Part shown: positions 1 through 6,630 of the stretch, one piece after another
How the letters are laid out: every line of letters begins with the position of its first letter
Position numbering within the stretch: position 1 is the first letter of the stretch
Assembly (NCBI GenBank): GCA_030605515.1
Contig: JAUWIE010000007.1
Span: 1-15,867, forward strand
Reading direction: 5' to 3'
DNA length: 15,867 nucleotides
From: Thermoplasmatota archaeon
GTDB lineage: Archaea; Thermoplasmatota; E2; DHVEG-1
Notes under the pieces: model-generated
The model's input: only the letters and a program-made list of their open reading frames with translations
What the model was told of the DNA's origin: nothing
The model's database searches: none
Made by a program: the position numbers and the translations under genes

Positions 1-111
1 CCAGAAAACAGGTGTTCTATCATCCGAATCATTAGCAAATGCATCCCAAATCAGATATCTGTTAATGGATATCAAATACAGAAATTTTTCGGTATTTTTT
101 AAAAAACTACG
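1..111 (-). other. open frame running off the left edge, possible continuation of the neighbouring small gene
   Basis: On the minus strand this frame is open for 37 codons from just after a TAA at 112-114 to the window edge. The part nearest the edge reads like real protein (…RYLIWDAFANDSDD…). It has no credible start codon or ribosome binding site of its own. It lies one frame off the small secreted-peptide gene that stops at 107, so one indel would join them. It may be the body of a frameshifted secreted protein, a separate gene, or chance; sequence beyond the edge is needed to tell. Confidence 0.2.
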
Positions 112-265
112 TTAAATTACCACACAATATTGAGCAAGTTCCATTTATAGTATCATCTTTTTCCACATTTACAACTATTGCTGAACTTGGCATCACCAAA
201 GCACAGACAATCACTATTACCAAACCTGCTTTTATTAATCCATTAATTTTATCTTTATATTTCAT
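107..265 (-). CDS. small secreted peptide (52 aa), possibly truncated
   Basis: This 52-residue reading frame has a typical export signal: a lysine-containing N-terminus (MKYKDK…), a hydrophobic core (AGLVIVIVCALVM) and a likely cleavage site after PSSA. That leaves a mature part of only about 25 residues with a Cys-x3-Cys pair (CSILC). The ATG at 265 is supported by GGTGAT upstream with 6 nt spacing, and a strong TATA element lies at 328-360. The ORF ends at TAG just before a T6A6 run, and an open frame in another register continues to the window edge, so the gene may be a frameshifted remnant of a longer exported protein. It shares its promoter with the FN3 surface protein at 1279-3663. Function unknown. 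Confidence 0.5.
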   Translation of the reverse strand: MKYKDKINGLIKAGLVIVIVCALVMPSSAIVVNVEKDDTINGTCSILCGNLT

Positions 266-327
266 ATTTTCATCACCAAACTTTTTTCTATTAATTCAAT
301 TTAAAAGTAGCCTTTGTGTTTCATCAT

Positions 328-360
328 TATATATACTTTATTTGGAAATTTTTAAGTAAA
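328..360 (-). promoter_or_regulatory. promoter element A, copy 1 of a shared 33-bp motif
   Basis: Read on the minus strand the element runs TTTACTTAAAAATTTCC, then AAATAAAG, then TATATATA. It matches 3699-3731 at 32 of 33 positions. The TATA part lies about 65 nt upstream of the ATG at 265, which predicts a leader of roughly 40 nt. The identity extends well beyond what TBP/TFB binding requires, suggesting an additional regulator site upstream of the TATA box. Confidence 0.6.
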
Positions 361-422
361 AAAACAAGATAGATAAAATTCTCAGAAATAAAACAACAAC
401 ATATCTCTTATTTAACCATCTG

Positions 423-941
423 TTATCTCCGCTGGAAGTCAACCCAAGTATCCTTTGCCATCTTAAGAATACTATATGGTTTATATCGTATGATAATATC
501 AGTGATCTCAATATCATTAATGACAATATAACCCGTTTTATTTCCAGATTCTGAGAGTTTAATGATCCCAGCTTTAACAAGTTTCTTTAAGTGGTATGAA
601 AATCGAGAAGAAGAAATTTGTAATGTTCTATGTATCTCTCTATGTCGAGAATATGGGTTTTTCAAGAGAAACATAACAATTTTTAAGGGAAATTCTTGTC
701 TCATTAATGATAAATTTTTTTTATCCTCAGTTCCAATTTTACCTTTAGCATAGCAGAGCGTATAACCCTTCCTTCGATCAGTGTTTATTAACTTATGATT
801 CTCCATATAATATAGATGATAATCAACCAGTTGTGATTTCACATTAATTAATTCTGCTAATTTAGTTGCATTTATACCTGGGTTTTTCTTAATTAATTCG
901 AATATTTTTTTTCTTATTCCAAGCTCAAGAATTTTTTTCAT
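423..941 (-). CDS. tandem winged-helix transcriptional regulator
   Basis: The 172-residue protein contains two winged helix-turn-helix domains. The first is at about residues 5-65 (…NATKLAELINVKSQLVDYHL…), the second at about 85-155 (…HREIHRTLQISSSRFSYHLKKL…GIIKLS). The S-x-x-x-YHL recognition-helix pattern occurs in both and is characteristic of ArsR/MarR-like archaeal regulators. There is no obvious ligand domain; the C-terminal 15 residues are basic and aromatic. The ATG lies 5 nt after the TAA of the upstream membrane-protein gene and has no good Shine-Dalgarno, so translation is probably coupled to that gene. The pairing suggests a membrane-linked sensor plus DNA-binding protein; likely targets are its own promoter or the flanking surface-protein genes. 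The family assignment is firm, the target is inference. Confidence 0.8.
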   Translation of the reverse strand: MKKILELGIRKKIFELIKKNPGINATKLAELINVKSQLVDYHLYYMENHKLINTDRRKGYTLCYAKGKIGTEDKKNLSLMRQEFPLKIVMFLLKNPYSRHREIHRTLQISSSRFSYHLKKLVKAGIIKLSESGNKTGYIVINDIEITDIIIRYKPYSILKMAKDTWVDFQRR

Positions 942-946
942 AGGAT

Positions 947-1222
947 TTAACTCTTAAGAGAATAAGCTGCATAGAGGAGAACAAGTATGATCACATCAAA
1001 TAACCAGATATACTCACTAGCAGTAAGAGCAGCTATGTGCTCATAAAATAAACTTAAGGTGAGAAGTATACCTCGCATAAAGAGAAATAAAAAGACAAAA
1101 CCTACAAACAAGAGTTTTCTATTTTTATATTTAAAGTAGCTACCAAAGGTAATAAGCATTAAAACTACTGATAAAATTGATATAATTGCGATTATAAAAA
1201 TTGCTTCATACGTAATCTCCAT
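947..1222 (-). CDS. small three-helix membrane protein paired with the regulator
   Basis: This 91-residue protein has three hydrophobic segments at about residues 5-27, 36-58 and 69-88, separated by short charged turns (KYKNRK after helix 1, YEH before helix 3). It ends in SLKS. I do not recognise a catalytic motif. The ATG at 1222 has GGTGA at 1230-1234 with 7 nt spacing. It forms a two-gene unit with the winged-helix regulator, separated by only 5 nt. Small multi-helix proteins encoded next to winged-helix regulators recur in Euryarchaeota, so a signal-transmitting role is plausible but unproven. The start codon and ribosome binding site sit within a perfect 11-bp inverted repeat. Confidence 0.65.
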   Translation of the reverse strand: MEITYEAIFIIAIISILSVVLMLITFGSYFKYKNRKLLFVGFVFLFLFMRGILLTLSLFYEHIAALTASEYIWLFDVIILVLLYAAYSLKS

Positions 1223-1255
1223 TCCTATTTCACCATCCTCAAATAAATAGGAATG
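1220..1255 (-). promoter_or_regulatory. perfect 11-bp inverted repeat over the start of the membrane-protein gene
   Basis: CATTCCTATTT at 1220-1230 and AAATAGGAATG at 1245-1255 are perfect reverse complements separated by 14 nt. On the minus strand the second arm includes the ATG (1222-1220), and the GGTGA ribosome binding site straddles loop and stem. A weak AT-rich TATA candidate lies at 1264-1273, which would put transcription start near 1245. The element is therefore either a dyad operator across the start site, perhaps for the winged-helix protein itself, or an RNA hairpin limiting translation if the transcript begins further upstream. Confidence 0.5.
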
Positions 1256-1278
1256 ACTTATTCTATTTTAAAAATTAC

Positions 1279-3663
1279 CTATGTTTTCCAGATAAACTTT
1301 TCATGAAAAATTAATACAAGTATGGTAATGGATATAATTGCGATGTAAAACAGTGCCGTAGTAGTTTTACTTATAAATTCTATTATTTCTCCTATTGCAG
1401 TTATTGTTAATTGATGTTCACTAAAGTGAGGAATATATGCTAAAACAATGGCTTCTTTTTTTCCATCATTTTCAGAATATAAAAGAATCCATTGAGCCTC
1501 ATCTGAACTTGGTTTACCCTCCTCAACCAAATTAAAAAAGGATCGTATATTATCAGATTTTTGTATAGGATTCCCATCAAGTTTTACAACAATATCCTCT
1601 AGGTTTTCAATTTGTCCAATATAAACTGAAAATATAGCGCCAGGTGTATCTTCATCAGCAGATACTAAAAGAGAAAGACCTTCTTCTGACTGTAATTCTG
1701 CATTTTCTATTACTACCTCAATATCCTCTGTAAATAATGATACACCAATATCTGTTTCTTCTCTTGCATCAACTTCAACACTAATTGTACCTTTTTTTAT
1801 CTTATCATCTATTGTATACTCTGCATGTGTTTCTGGTTCCTCATCTTCTTTTTTTTGTAATTCAAAATCAACTAATGTATATTGATTTTCAATAACAACA
1901 ATATCATGTTTGGTAACTGGTTCATATCCGTTTTTACTCGCCTGTATAGTATACGCTCCCGCGGGAAGAGTAAACATATAATAACCATTTGTATCAGTTA
2001 GAACACAACTTTTTGTTTCAACATTATCAACATCTGAAAGTGACACACAGACTTTGGCATCTTGTAACAATGCACCTGTTGTATTAGTTACATTGCCATA
2101 AATAATACCTTCGTTATTTACTATTGTAACTGTTACTGAAGTTTGTAAATAATCAGTTTTTTCTGCAGTTAATGTGTAAAAAGTGTTATAATCTACATTT
2201 GGAGCATTAAGAATTGCTTTCCCATTAAGATCTGTGAAATAAATAGCGTTATCAAATGTCACTTTGACATCATCTATAGGGTTATCATTTGCAGTTATGG
2301 TTATCTCAAAACTGTCTCCTTCATTAACTGATGATGGAGAGATGATAACAAGCTGCTTTTGATCTTCAATATCAGGTACATCAACTACGTTTATTGTAGT
2401 TGTCATTTCAACATATCCTGTTTTACTTACCAGTATGTCAAAAGAAGTATCCTCCTCTACCAGTGGTGCGGTAATTAATACCTGACCATCAACATCAGTA
2501 TAATATGTATTATCTGTAAATGTTATCATCGCGTCTTCAACAGCTATTCCGCCAGCAGTTACTATAACCTGAAAACTCTGTCCTTCTGAAACTGAAGAGG
2601 AAGTGCTAATAATAAGCTGATCCTCAGGCTCCTCAATATCCGCTTCTGTTATGAAATCCCATACAGGGCCCTCATTTGATATATCATTGTCATCCCATGC
2701 AACTATCTTCCAGTAGTACATTGTAACATAATTGAGAGTACCTGGATTATAGCTAGTTTCAGATTGATTACTAACTATTTTTGGTGGTGGATTACCTGTT
2801 CCAAAATAAACATCATAAGTAACCGTATCCCCAATATCTGGATCACCACCAAACCAGCTAAGATCAGCATCAATATCAACATTTACTGCATTATCCGATG
2901 GTGATGGATTACTTGGTTGATTAGGTGGATTGTTTTGATTTGACAACGTGGTAAAATACCAAGTTGAATAACCGCTATTTATTAAACCATCCCTTCCAGA
3001 GACAGACCATTTATAAGTTGTATCATAATCAAGTGTCGTACCAAGATCATAGGTTATTGTTGTTTGTGTAGCAGGATATGGTCCTATATTCTGGTCATAA
3101 ATCGTAAAACCAGTATGAGGTTCATCAACCAAAAACATTCCATATGTAACCATGTCACTAGGATTTGGATCACCACCAGACCAACTAAGTTGAACATCAA
3201 TAGGTACATCAGTTGCAGAATCAGAAGGATAAGGATTAGAGGGAGTATATGGTCTGCTATTTCCTTCAGTAGTAAACTTCCACAGGTCACTTTCAGTTGT
3301 CGCCTTTCCATCTTTTGCAATAATTTTCCAAAAATAAGGTGTAGAATAATCCAAAGGATCAACTTTAGAGGTATACGACATAGTAGAGTAGTTGCCCCAA
3401 ACTAATGAAGGTGGAGATGTAGTACCAAAATAAATGTCAAATGTCAAATCATCACCATTAGGATCACTACAAGTCCAACTAAGAACCAAGCTATCAACCG
3501 AAACCTGAGTAGAATAATCCGCAGGGAAAGGATCACTTGGCTGATTCGGAGGGTTATTATCTGTTACACCTCCAGTTGTACAAGGTAAAAACAATGATAA
3601 TATTATTGCAATTGCAATATAAATTCGAAATATACGGTCAAATTTTATGAATTCTTTAACCAT
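1279..3663 (-). CDS. secreted, membrane-anchored FN3/Ig-like repeat surface protein
   Basis: The 794-residue protein has an N-terminal hydrophobic export segment (about 9-27). Three FN3-like domains follow (37-132, 137-239, 244-340), each opening with an N/RPxxPSxPxPxD-type linker and ending near W-x-F-x-T. Next come two Ig-like repeats starting QLxI (349-428, 437-516), a carboxypeptidase-regulatory-like domain (520-603, G-x-V-T-N-T-T-G…G-Y-Y-x-F-T-L-P-A-G-x-Y), an acidic membrane-proximal domain (612-755), and one transmembrane helix (about 768-786) with a short basic tail. The N-terminal FLPC resembles, but does not match, a lipobox. Most of the protein should lie outside the cell, as an adhesin or cell-envelope component. 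The ATG at 3663 is preferred over an upstream TTG at 3675: the TATA box at 3699-3706 predicts transcription start near 3677, giving a very short leader. No enzyme domain is visible. Confidence 0.8.
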   Translation of the reverse strand: MVKEFIKFDRIFRIYIAIAIILSLFLPCTTGGVTDNNPPNQPSDPFPADYSTQVSVDSLVLSWTCSDPNGDDLTFDIYFGTTSPPSLVWGNYSTMSYTSKVDPLDYSTPYFWKIIAKDGKATTESDLWKFTTEGNSRPYTPSNPYPSDSATDVPIDVQLSWSGGDPNPSDMVTYGMFLVDEPHTGFTIYDQNIGPYPATQTTITYDLGTTLDYDTTYKWSVSGRDGLINSGYSTWYFTTLSNQNNPPNQPSNPSPSDNAVNVDIDADLSWFGGDPDIGDTVTYDVYFGTGNPPPKIVSNQSETSYNPGTLNYVTMYYWKIVAWDDNDISNEGPVWDFITEADIEEPEDQLIISTSSSVSEGQSFQVIVTAGGIAVEDAMITFTDNTYYTDVDGQVLITAPLVEEDTSFDILVSKTGYVEMTTTINVVDVPDIEDQKQLVIISPSSVNEGDSFEITITANDNPIDDVKVTFDNAIYFTDLNGKAILNAPNVDYNTFYTLTAEKTDYLQTSVTVTIVNNEGIIYGNVTNTTGALLQDAKVCVSLSDVDNVETKSCVLTDTNGYYMFTLPAGAYTIQASKNGYEPVTKHDIVVIENQYTLVDFELQKKEDEEPETHAEYTIDDKIKKGTISVEVDAREETDIGVSLFTEDIEVVIENAELQSEEGLSLLVSADEDTPGAIFSVYIGQIENLEDIVVKLDGNPIQKSDNIRSFFNLVEEGKPSSDEAQWILLYSENDGKKEAIVLAYIPHFSEHQLTITAIGEIIEFISKTTTALFYIAIISITILVLIFHEKFIWKT

Positions 3664-3698
3664 CTCACCACACAATTATGATATTAGTCACTCGTAAC

Positions 3699-3731
3699 TA
3701 TATATACTTTATTTGGAAATTTTTTAGTAAA
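3699..3731 (-). promoter_or_regulatory. promoter element B, copy 2 of the shared 33-bp motif
   Basis: The minus-strand reading is TTTACTAAAAAATTTCC, AAATAAAG, TATATATA, differing from the copy at 328-360 at one position. It sits about 36-43 nt upstream of the preferred ATG of the FN3 protein, so the transcript should be leaderless or nearly so. Confidence 0.65.
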
Positions 3732-3750
3732 TAACACAATTTGATTATTA

Positions 3751-3767
3751 AAAATAGAATAAAAAAA
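3751..3767 (-). terminator. U-rich terminator candidate for acs
   Basis: About 20 nt past the acetyl-CoA synthetase stop, the minus strand reads CCTTTTTTTATTC followed by TATTTTTAAT. Archaeal transcription commonly ends at such T-rich tracts without a hairpin. It falls between acs and the promoter of the next minus-strand gene. Confidence 0.35.
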
Positions 3768-3787
3768 GGTAGAGGAAATAAATTGAT

Positions 3788-5743
3788 TTATTTTGCTTTT
3801 GAAATTTCCTCAACGGCCTCAGGATTAGCAAGTGTTGAAATATCACCAACCTCCTTGCCAAGAGCCTTTGATCTTATGACACGACGCATGATTTTACCGC
3901 TACGTGTTTTTGGAACATCAGAGACAAACCATATCTCATCAGGACGAGCAATCTTACCCATTTCATTACCGACATGCTCACGAAGTTCCTTTCTGAGCTC
4001 CTCAGATGGACTAATCTCACCTCTGAGAACCACATAAGACGTAATTGACTCCCCCTTAATCGTATGTGGTTTGCCAATAACTGCGGCTTCTGCAACCATA
4101 GGATGACTAACAAGAGCTGATTCCACCTCTGAGTTACCAATCCTATGACCCGATACATTAAGAACATCATCCGCTCTTCCCTGAATCCAGAAGAAACCAT
4201 CATCATCTATACGGGTGACATCACCGGCAAGATATATTCCATTGAATTTACTCCAATAAGTATCCTTATAACGATCAGGGTTTTTGTAAATGCCACGGAG
4301 CATACCAGGCCATGGATGAGTAAGCACTAGGTTTCCACCAGCATTTTGAACAGGTTGAGCCTGCTCATTATATACATCAGCAGAAAGCCCCGGTAGTGGT
4401 CTTGTTGCAGAACCAGGTTTCAATGGTGTAATTGGTAATGGTGATATTACGAAATGCCCGGTTTCAGTTTGCCACCAAGTATCCATAATCTGACAGTTCT
4501 CATTACCAATGTGTTTGTAATACCATATCCACGCTTCAGGATTAATCGGCTCACCAACAGAACCAAGAATCCTAAGTGTACTTAGATCATGTTTCTTAAC
4601 CCAATCCTCACCATATTTCATAAAAAATCGAATACTTGTAGGCGATGTATATAGCTGTGTTACATTATATTTTTCAATGAGGCTCCACCATCGATCAGGC
4701 TCAGGAAAGTTAGGTGCACCCTCATAAAGAATAGAAGTTGCTCCAAGAATCAATGGGGCATACACGATATAACTATGACCGGTAATCCAACCGATATCAG
4801 CTGCACACCACCAGATATCCTCATCTTTCATGTCAAAAACCCATTTTAAAGTATATGCTATTCCAACAGCATAACCTCCATGAGCATGAATAATACCCTT
4901 AGGTTTACCAGTTGTACCTGAGGTATAAAGGAAAAACAAGGGGTCATTTGCATCAAGTTTTTCAGTTTCACAATGTTTAGGTGAATCAAAAACAAGATCA
5001 TGCCACCATACATCTCTACCAGCAGTCCATGGAACACCATCACCAGTACGTTTACACACGATTACATGTTTAACACTTGGTGCTTCCTCAAGTGCAACAT
5101 CAGTTTGCTCTTTTAAATAGACTTTTCTACCACGTCGCCAAAAACCATCACAAGTAATAACAACTTTTGTCTCACAATCATTTAATCTGTCTCTAAGTGC
5201 AAGAGAACTGAAACCAGAGAAAACAACAGAGTGTATCGCACCGATCTTAGCACAAGCAAGCATCGCTATCGGAAGTTCAAGTATCATTGGCATATAAATG
5301 CCAACACGATCACCTTTTGTTACACCAAGTTTCTTCATAGCATTTGCAAGTTTATTAACTTCAATATAAAGGTCGTTATATGTTAATTTTTGTACATCAC
5401 CTGGTTCACCTTCGAAAATAAACGCAACCTTGTTTTTTCTCCAACTATTTACATGTTTATCAAGTGCATCATGGACAATGTTATACTTAGCACCGATAAA
5501 CCATTTAACCCATGGAACATCCCACTCTACAACTTTATTGTAAGGTTTATACCATTCCACAAGGTCTTTTGATATCTCTTCCCAGAACCACTCCCAATTC
5601 TCTGCTTTTTTATAGAGCTCATCAAGATTCTTAATATTATGTTTATCCATCCATTTCTTTACATTTGTGTTATTTACAAATTCTTCTTTAGGTTTAAAGA
5701 CACGTTTTTCATCAAGCAAAACTGATATATTTTCATCTGCCAT
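3788..5743 (-). CDS. acs: acetyl-CoA synthetase, AMP-forming
   Basis: The enzyme activates acetate with ATP and CoA to acetyl-CoA through acetyl-AMP in the cytoplasm. Its 651 residues are full length for the family. Visible motifs are the nucleotide loop TSGTTGKPKG (274-283), GSVGEPIN, and DTWWQTETG (Trp 423-424), whose tryptophan restricts the acyl pocket to acetate in characterised Acs enzymes. The C-terminal PKTRSGKIMRR carries Lys617, the conserved catalytic lysine that is acetylated in bacteria. The ATG at 5743 is chosen over a TTG at 5761 because AGGTGA lies 5 nt upstream. It follows the RAM-domain gene by 26 nt, so the two are probably co-transcribed, divergently from the citrate-lyase operon. 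It would supply or consume the acetyl-CoA that citrate lyase handles. Confidence 0.95.
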   Translation of the reverse strand: MADENISVLLDEKRVFKPKEEFVNNTNVKKWMDKHNIKNLDELYKKAENWEWFWEEISKDLVEWYKPYNKVVEWDVPWVKWFIGAKYNIVHDALDKHVNSWRKNKVAFIFEGEPGDVQKLTYNDLYIEVNKLANAMKKLGVTKGDRVGIYMPMILELPIAMLACAKIGAIHSVVFSGFSSLALRDRLNDCETKVVITCDGFWRRGRKVYLKEQTDVALEEAPSVKHVIVCKRTGDGVPWTAGRDVWWHDLVFDSPKHCETEKLDANDPLFFLYTSGTTGKPKGIIHAHGGYAVGIAYTLKWVFDMKDEDIWWCAADIGWITGHSYIVYAPLILGATSILYEGAPNFPEPDRWWSLIEKYNVTQLYTSPTSIRFFMKYGEDWVKKHDLSTLRILGSVGEPINPEAWIWYYKHIGNENCQIMDTWWQTETGHFVISPLPITPLKPGSATRPLPGLSADVYNEQAQPVQNAGGNLVLTHPWPGMLRGIYKNPDRYKDTYWSKFNGIYLAGDVTRIDDDGFFWIQGRADDVLNVSGHRIGNSEVESALVSHPMVAEAAVIGKPHTIKGESITSYVVLRGEISPSEELRKELREHVGNEMGKIARPDEIWFVSDVPKTRSGKIMRRVIRSKALGKEVGDISTLANPEAVEEISKAK

Positions 5744-5769
5744 TTTTTTCACCTTTAACAAAATTTTTT

Positions 5770-6462
5770 TTAAAAATCTCCTGGGAATGCCCCTGTTAAT
5801 TTTGCATATTGCTCAAAGTTTTCAATCCAGTCGAAATCAAGATCAAATTCTTCTTTTTTCCTTTTTAATGATCTCTTATCAAGATGTTCTTTTTGCTCTT
5901 CTATTAACTTAGCCAATGGTGCAAATCGTTTTGCTTTAAAAACAGGATAATATGATGATCGGTCTACACCATCTAAAGTTCGTACATGTTCTCTAAGGAA
6001 TCTATTTATTGTTGCTTCAGAATCAGCTGCAACGCTCATTATCAGATCTTCGTCTCCTAGTGAATATGATATATATATTGGAAACAAGTTAAACGGGTAA
6101 TTATAACCAACTAGGTACTCATATATCTCTTTATAGTACCGCGGGTGAGTATAAATACGCACAACATATCTTTGGATATTTTCAGGTTTCTTTTTTGGAA
6201 TCGGGAAAAATACGGGTTTCATAAGAGAAATTGTTTTTGTATGATGAACCTCATCACATTTAACAATTTCCTCTGTTAAAAATTTTGAAATGTCATCAGG
6301 GTGTTCTACATCAAAAATAAGACCAATATCCATCATTCCTTCTGTTTGAGTAGCATATAATGGTGTATAATTCTCATCTTCCTTATTTTTAACTTCTTGT
6401 TCTATATAATTCCATATTCTACTTAAATCTGTTTTTGGGTACAATCTAACTATCATTAACAT
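5770..6462 (-). CDS. tandem RAM-domain (Lrp/AsnC effector-like) protein without a DNA-binding domain
   Basis: The 230-residue protein appears to hold two ferredoxin-like domains of the Lrp/AsnC effector (RAM) type, at about 1-86 and 97-185. Each begins with a V-R-x-Y strand and ends with a cysteine- or glycine-containing turn followed by V-x-x-x and a hydrophobic strand (…KCDEVHHTKTISLM…, …LDGVDRSSYYPVF…). A charged helical tail (190-230) contains KRSLKRKKEE. No helix-turn-helix is present. RAM domains bind amino acids or other small metabolites and oligomerise, so this may be a ligand-sensing partner for acetate/citrate metabolism; that role is inference. The first ATG is supported by AGGAGG at 6471-6476 with 8 nt spacing. 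It is the first gene of the unit with acs, 168 bp from the divergent aconitase gene. Confidence 0.65.
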   Translation of the reverse strand: MLMIVRLYPKTDLSRIWNYIEQEVKNKEDENYTPLYATQTEGMMDIGLIFDVEHPDDISKFLTEEIVKCDEVHHTKTISLMKPVFFPIPKKKPENIQRYVVRIYTHPRYYKEIYEYLVGYNYPFNLFPIYISYSLGDEDLIMSVAADSEATINRFLREHVRTLDGVDRSSYYPVFKAKRFAPLAKLIEEQKEHLDKRSLKRKKEEFDLDFDWIENFEQYAKLTGAFPGDF

Positions 6463-6630
6463 GTTGTTTTCCTCCTATTTTATACATAATCGGAGCCTGC
6501 CTAAAATATGTTTGGGGTATAAGAATCTTTTTAATTCTCTTTTTATTCTTTTTACAAATAGTTTAAGTACTAAATTTAATATTACCGGTATTACCCTAGT
6601 AATCATTCGTATTTGGGGAGGTTAACTAAA
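6463..6630. promoter_or_regulatory. divergent promoter region between the RAM-acs unit and the acn-acl-idh operon
   Basis: These 168 bp must hold promoters for both directions. On the plus strand, TTTAAGTA (6562-6569), preceded by an A-rich stretch, is the best TATA candidate and would give a leader of about 40 nt. The aconitase ribosome binding site GGGGAGGT is at 6615-6622, 8 nt before the ATG. On the minus strand, AGGAGG at 6471-6476 serves the RAM gene; AT-rich TATA candidates exist but none is clearly best. Confidence 0.5.
6580..6603. promoter_or_regulatory. candidate operator: repeats near the acn transcription start
   Basis: TATTACC occurs twice (6580-6586 and 6589-6595) with a 9-bp period. 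The junction forms the 8-bp palindrome TACCGGTA. The second copy is part of the perfect inverted repeat ATTAC-CCTA-GTAAT (6590-6603). The cluster lies just downstream of the TATA candidate, where a bound regulator would block initiation. Confidence 0.4.

Noticed and set aside
338..580. 80-residue minus-strand frame overlapping the end of the winged-helix gene
   Set aside because: It is out of frame with the supported regulator gene, lacks a ribosome binding site and runs through promoter element A.
2880..3560. Similar segments in the FN3 protein gene considered as DNA repeats or CRISPR-like structure
   Set aside because: The similarity follows the protein domain repeats (PPNQPS…, LSW…GGDP), is imperfect and has no regular spacers.
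3741..4037. Plus-strand frame over the 3' end of acs
   Set aside because: It covers the conserved C-terminal domain of acetyl-CoA synthetase on the other strand and does not resemble a protein family.
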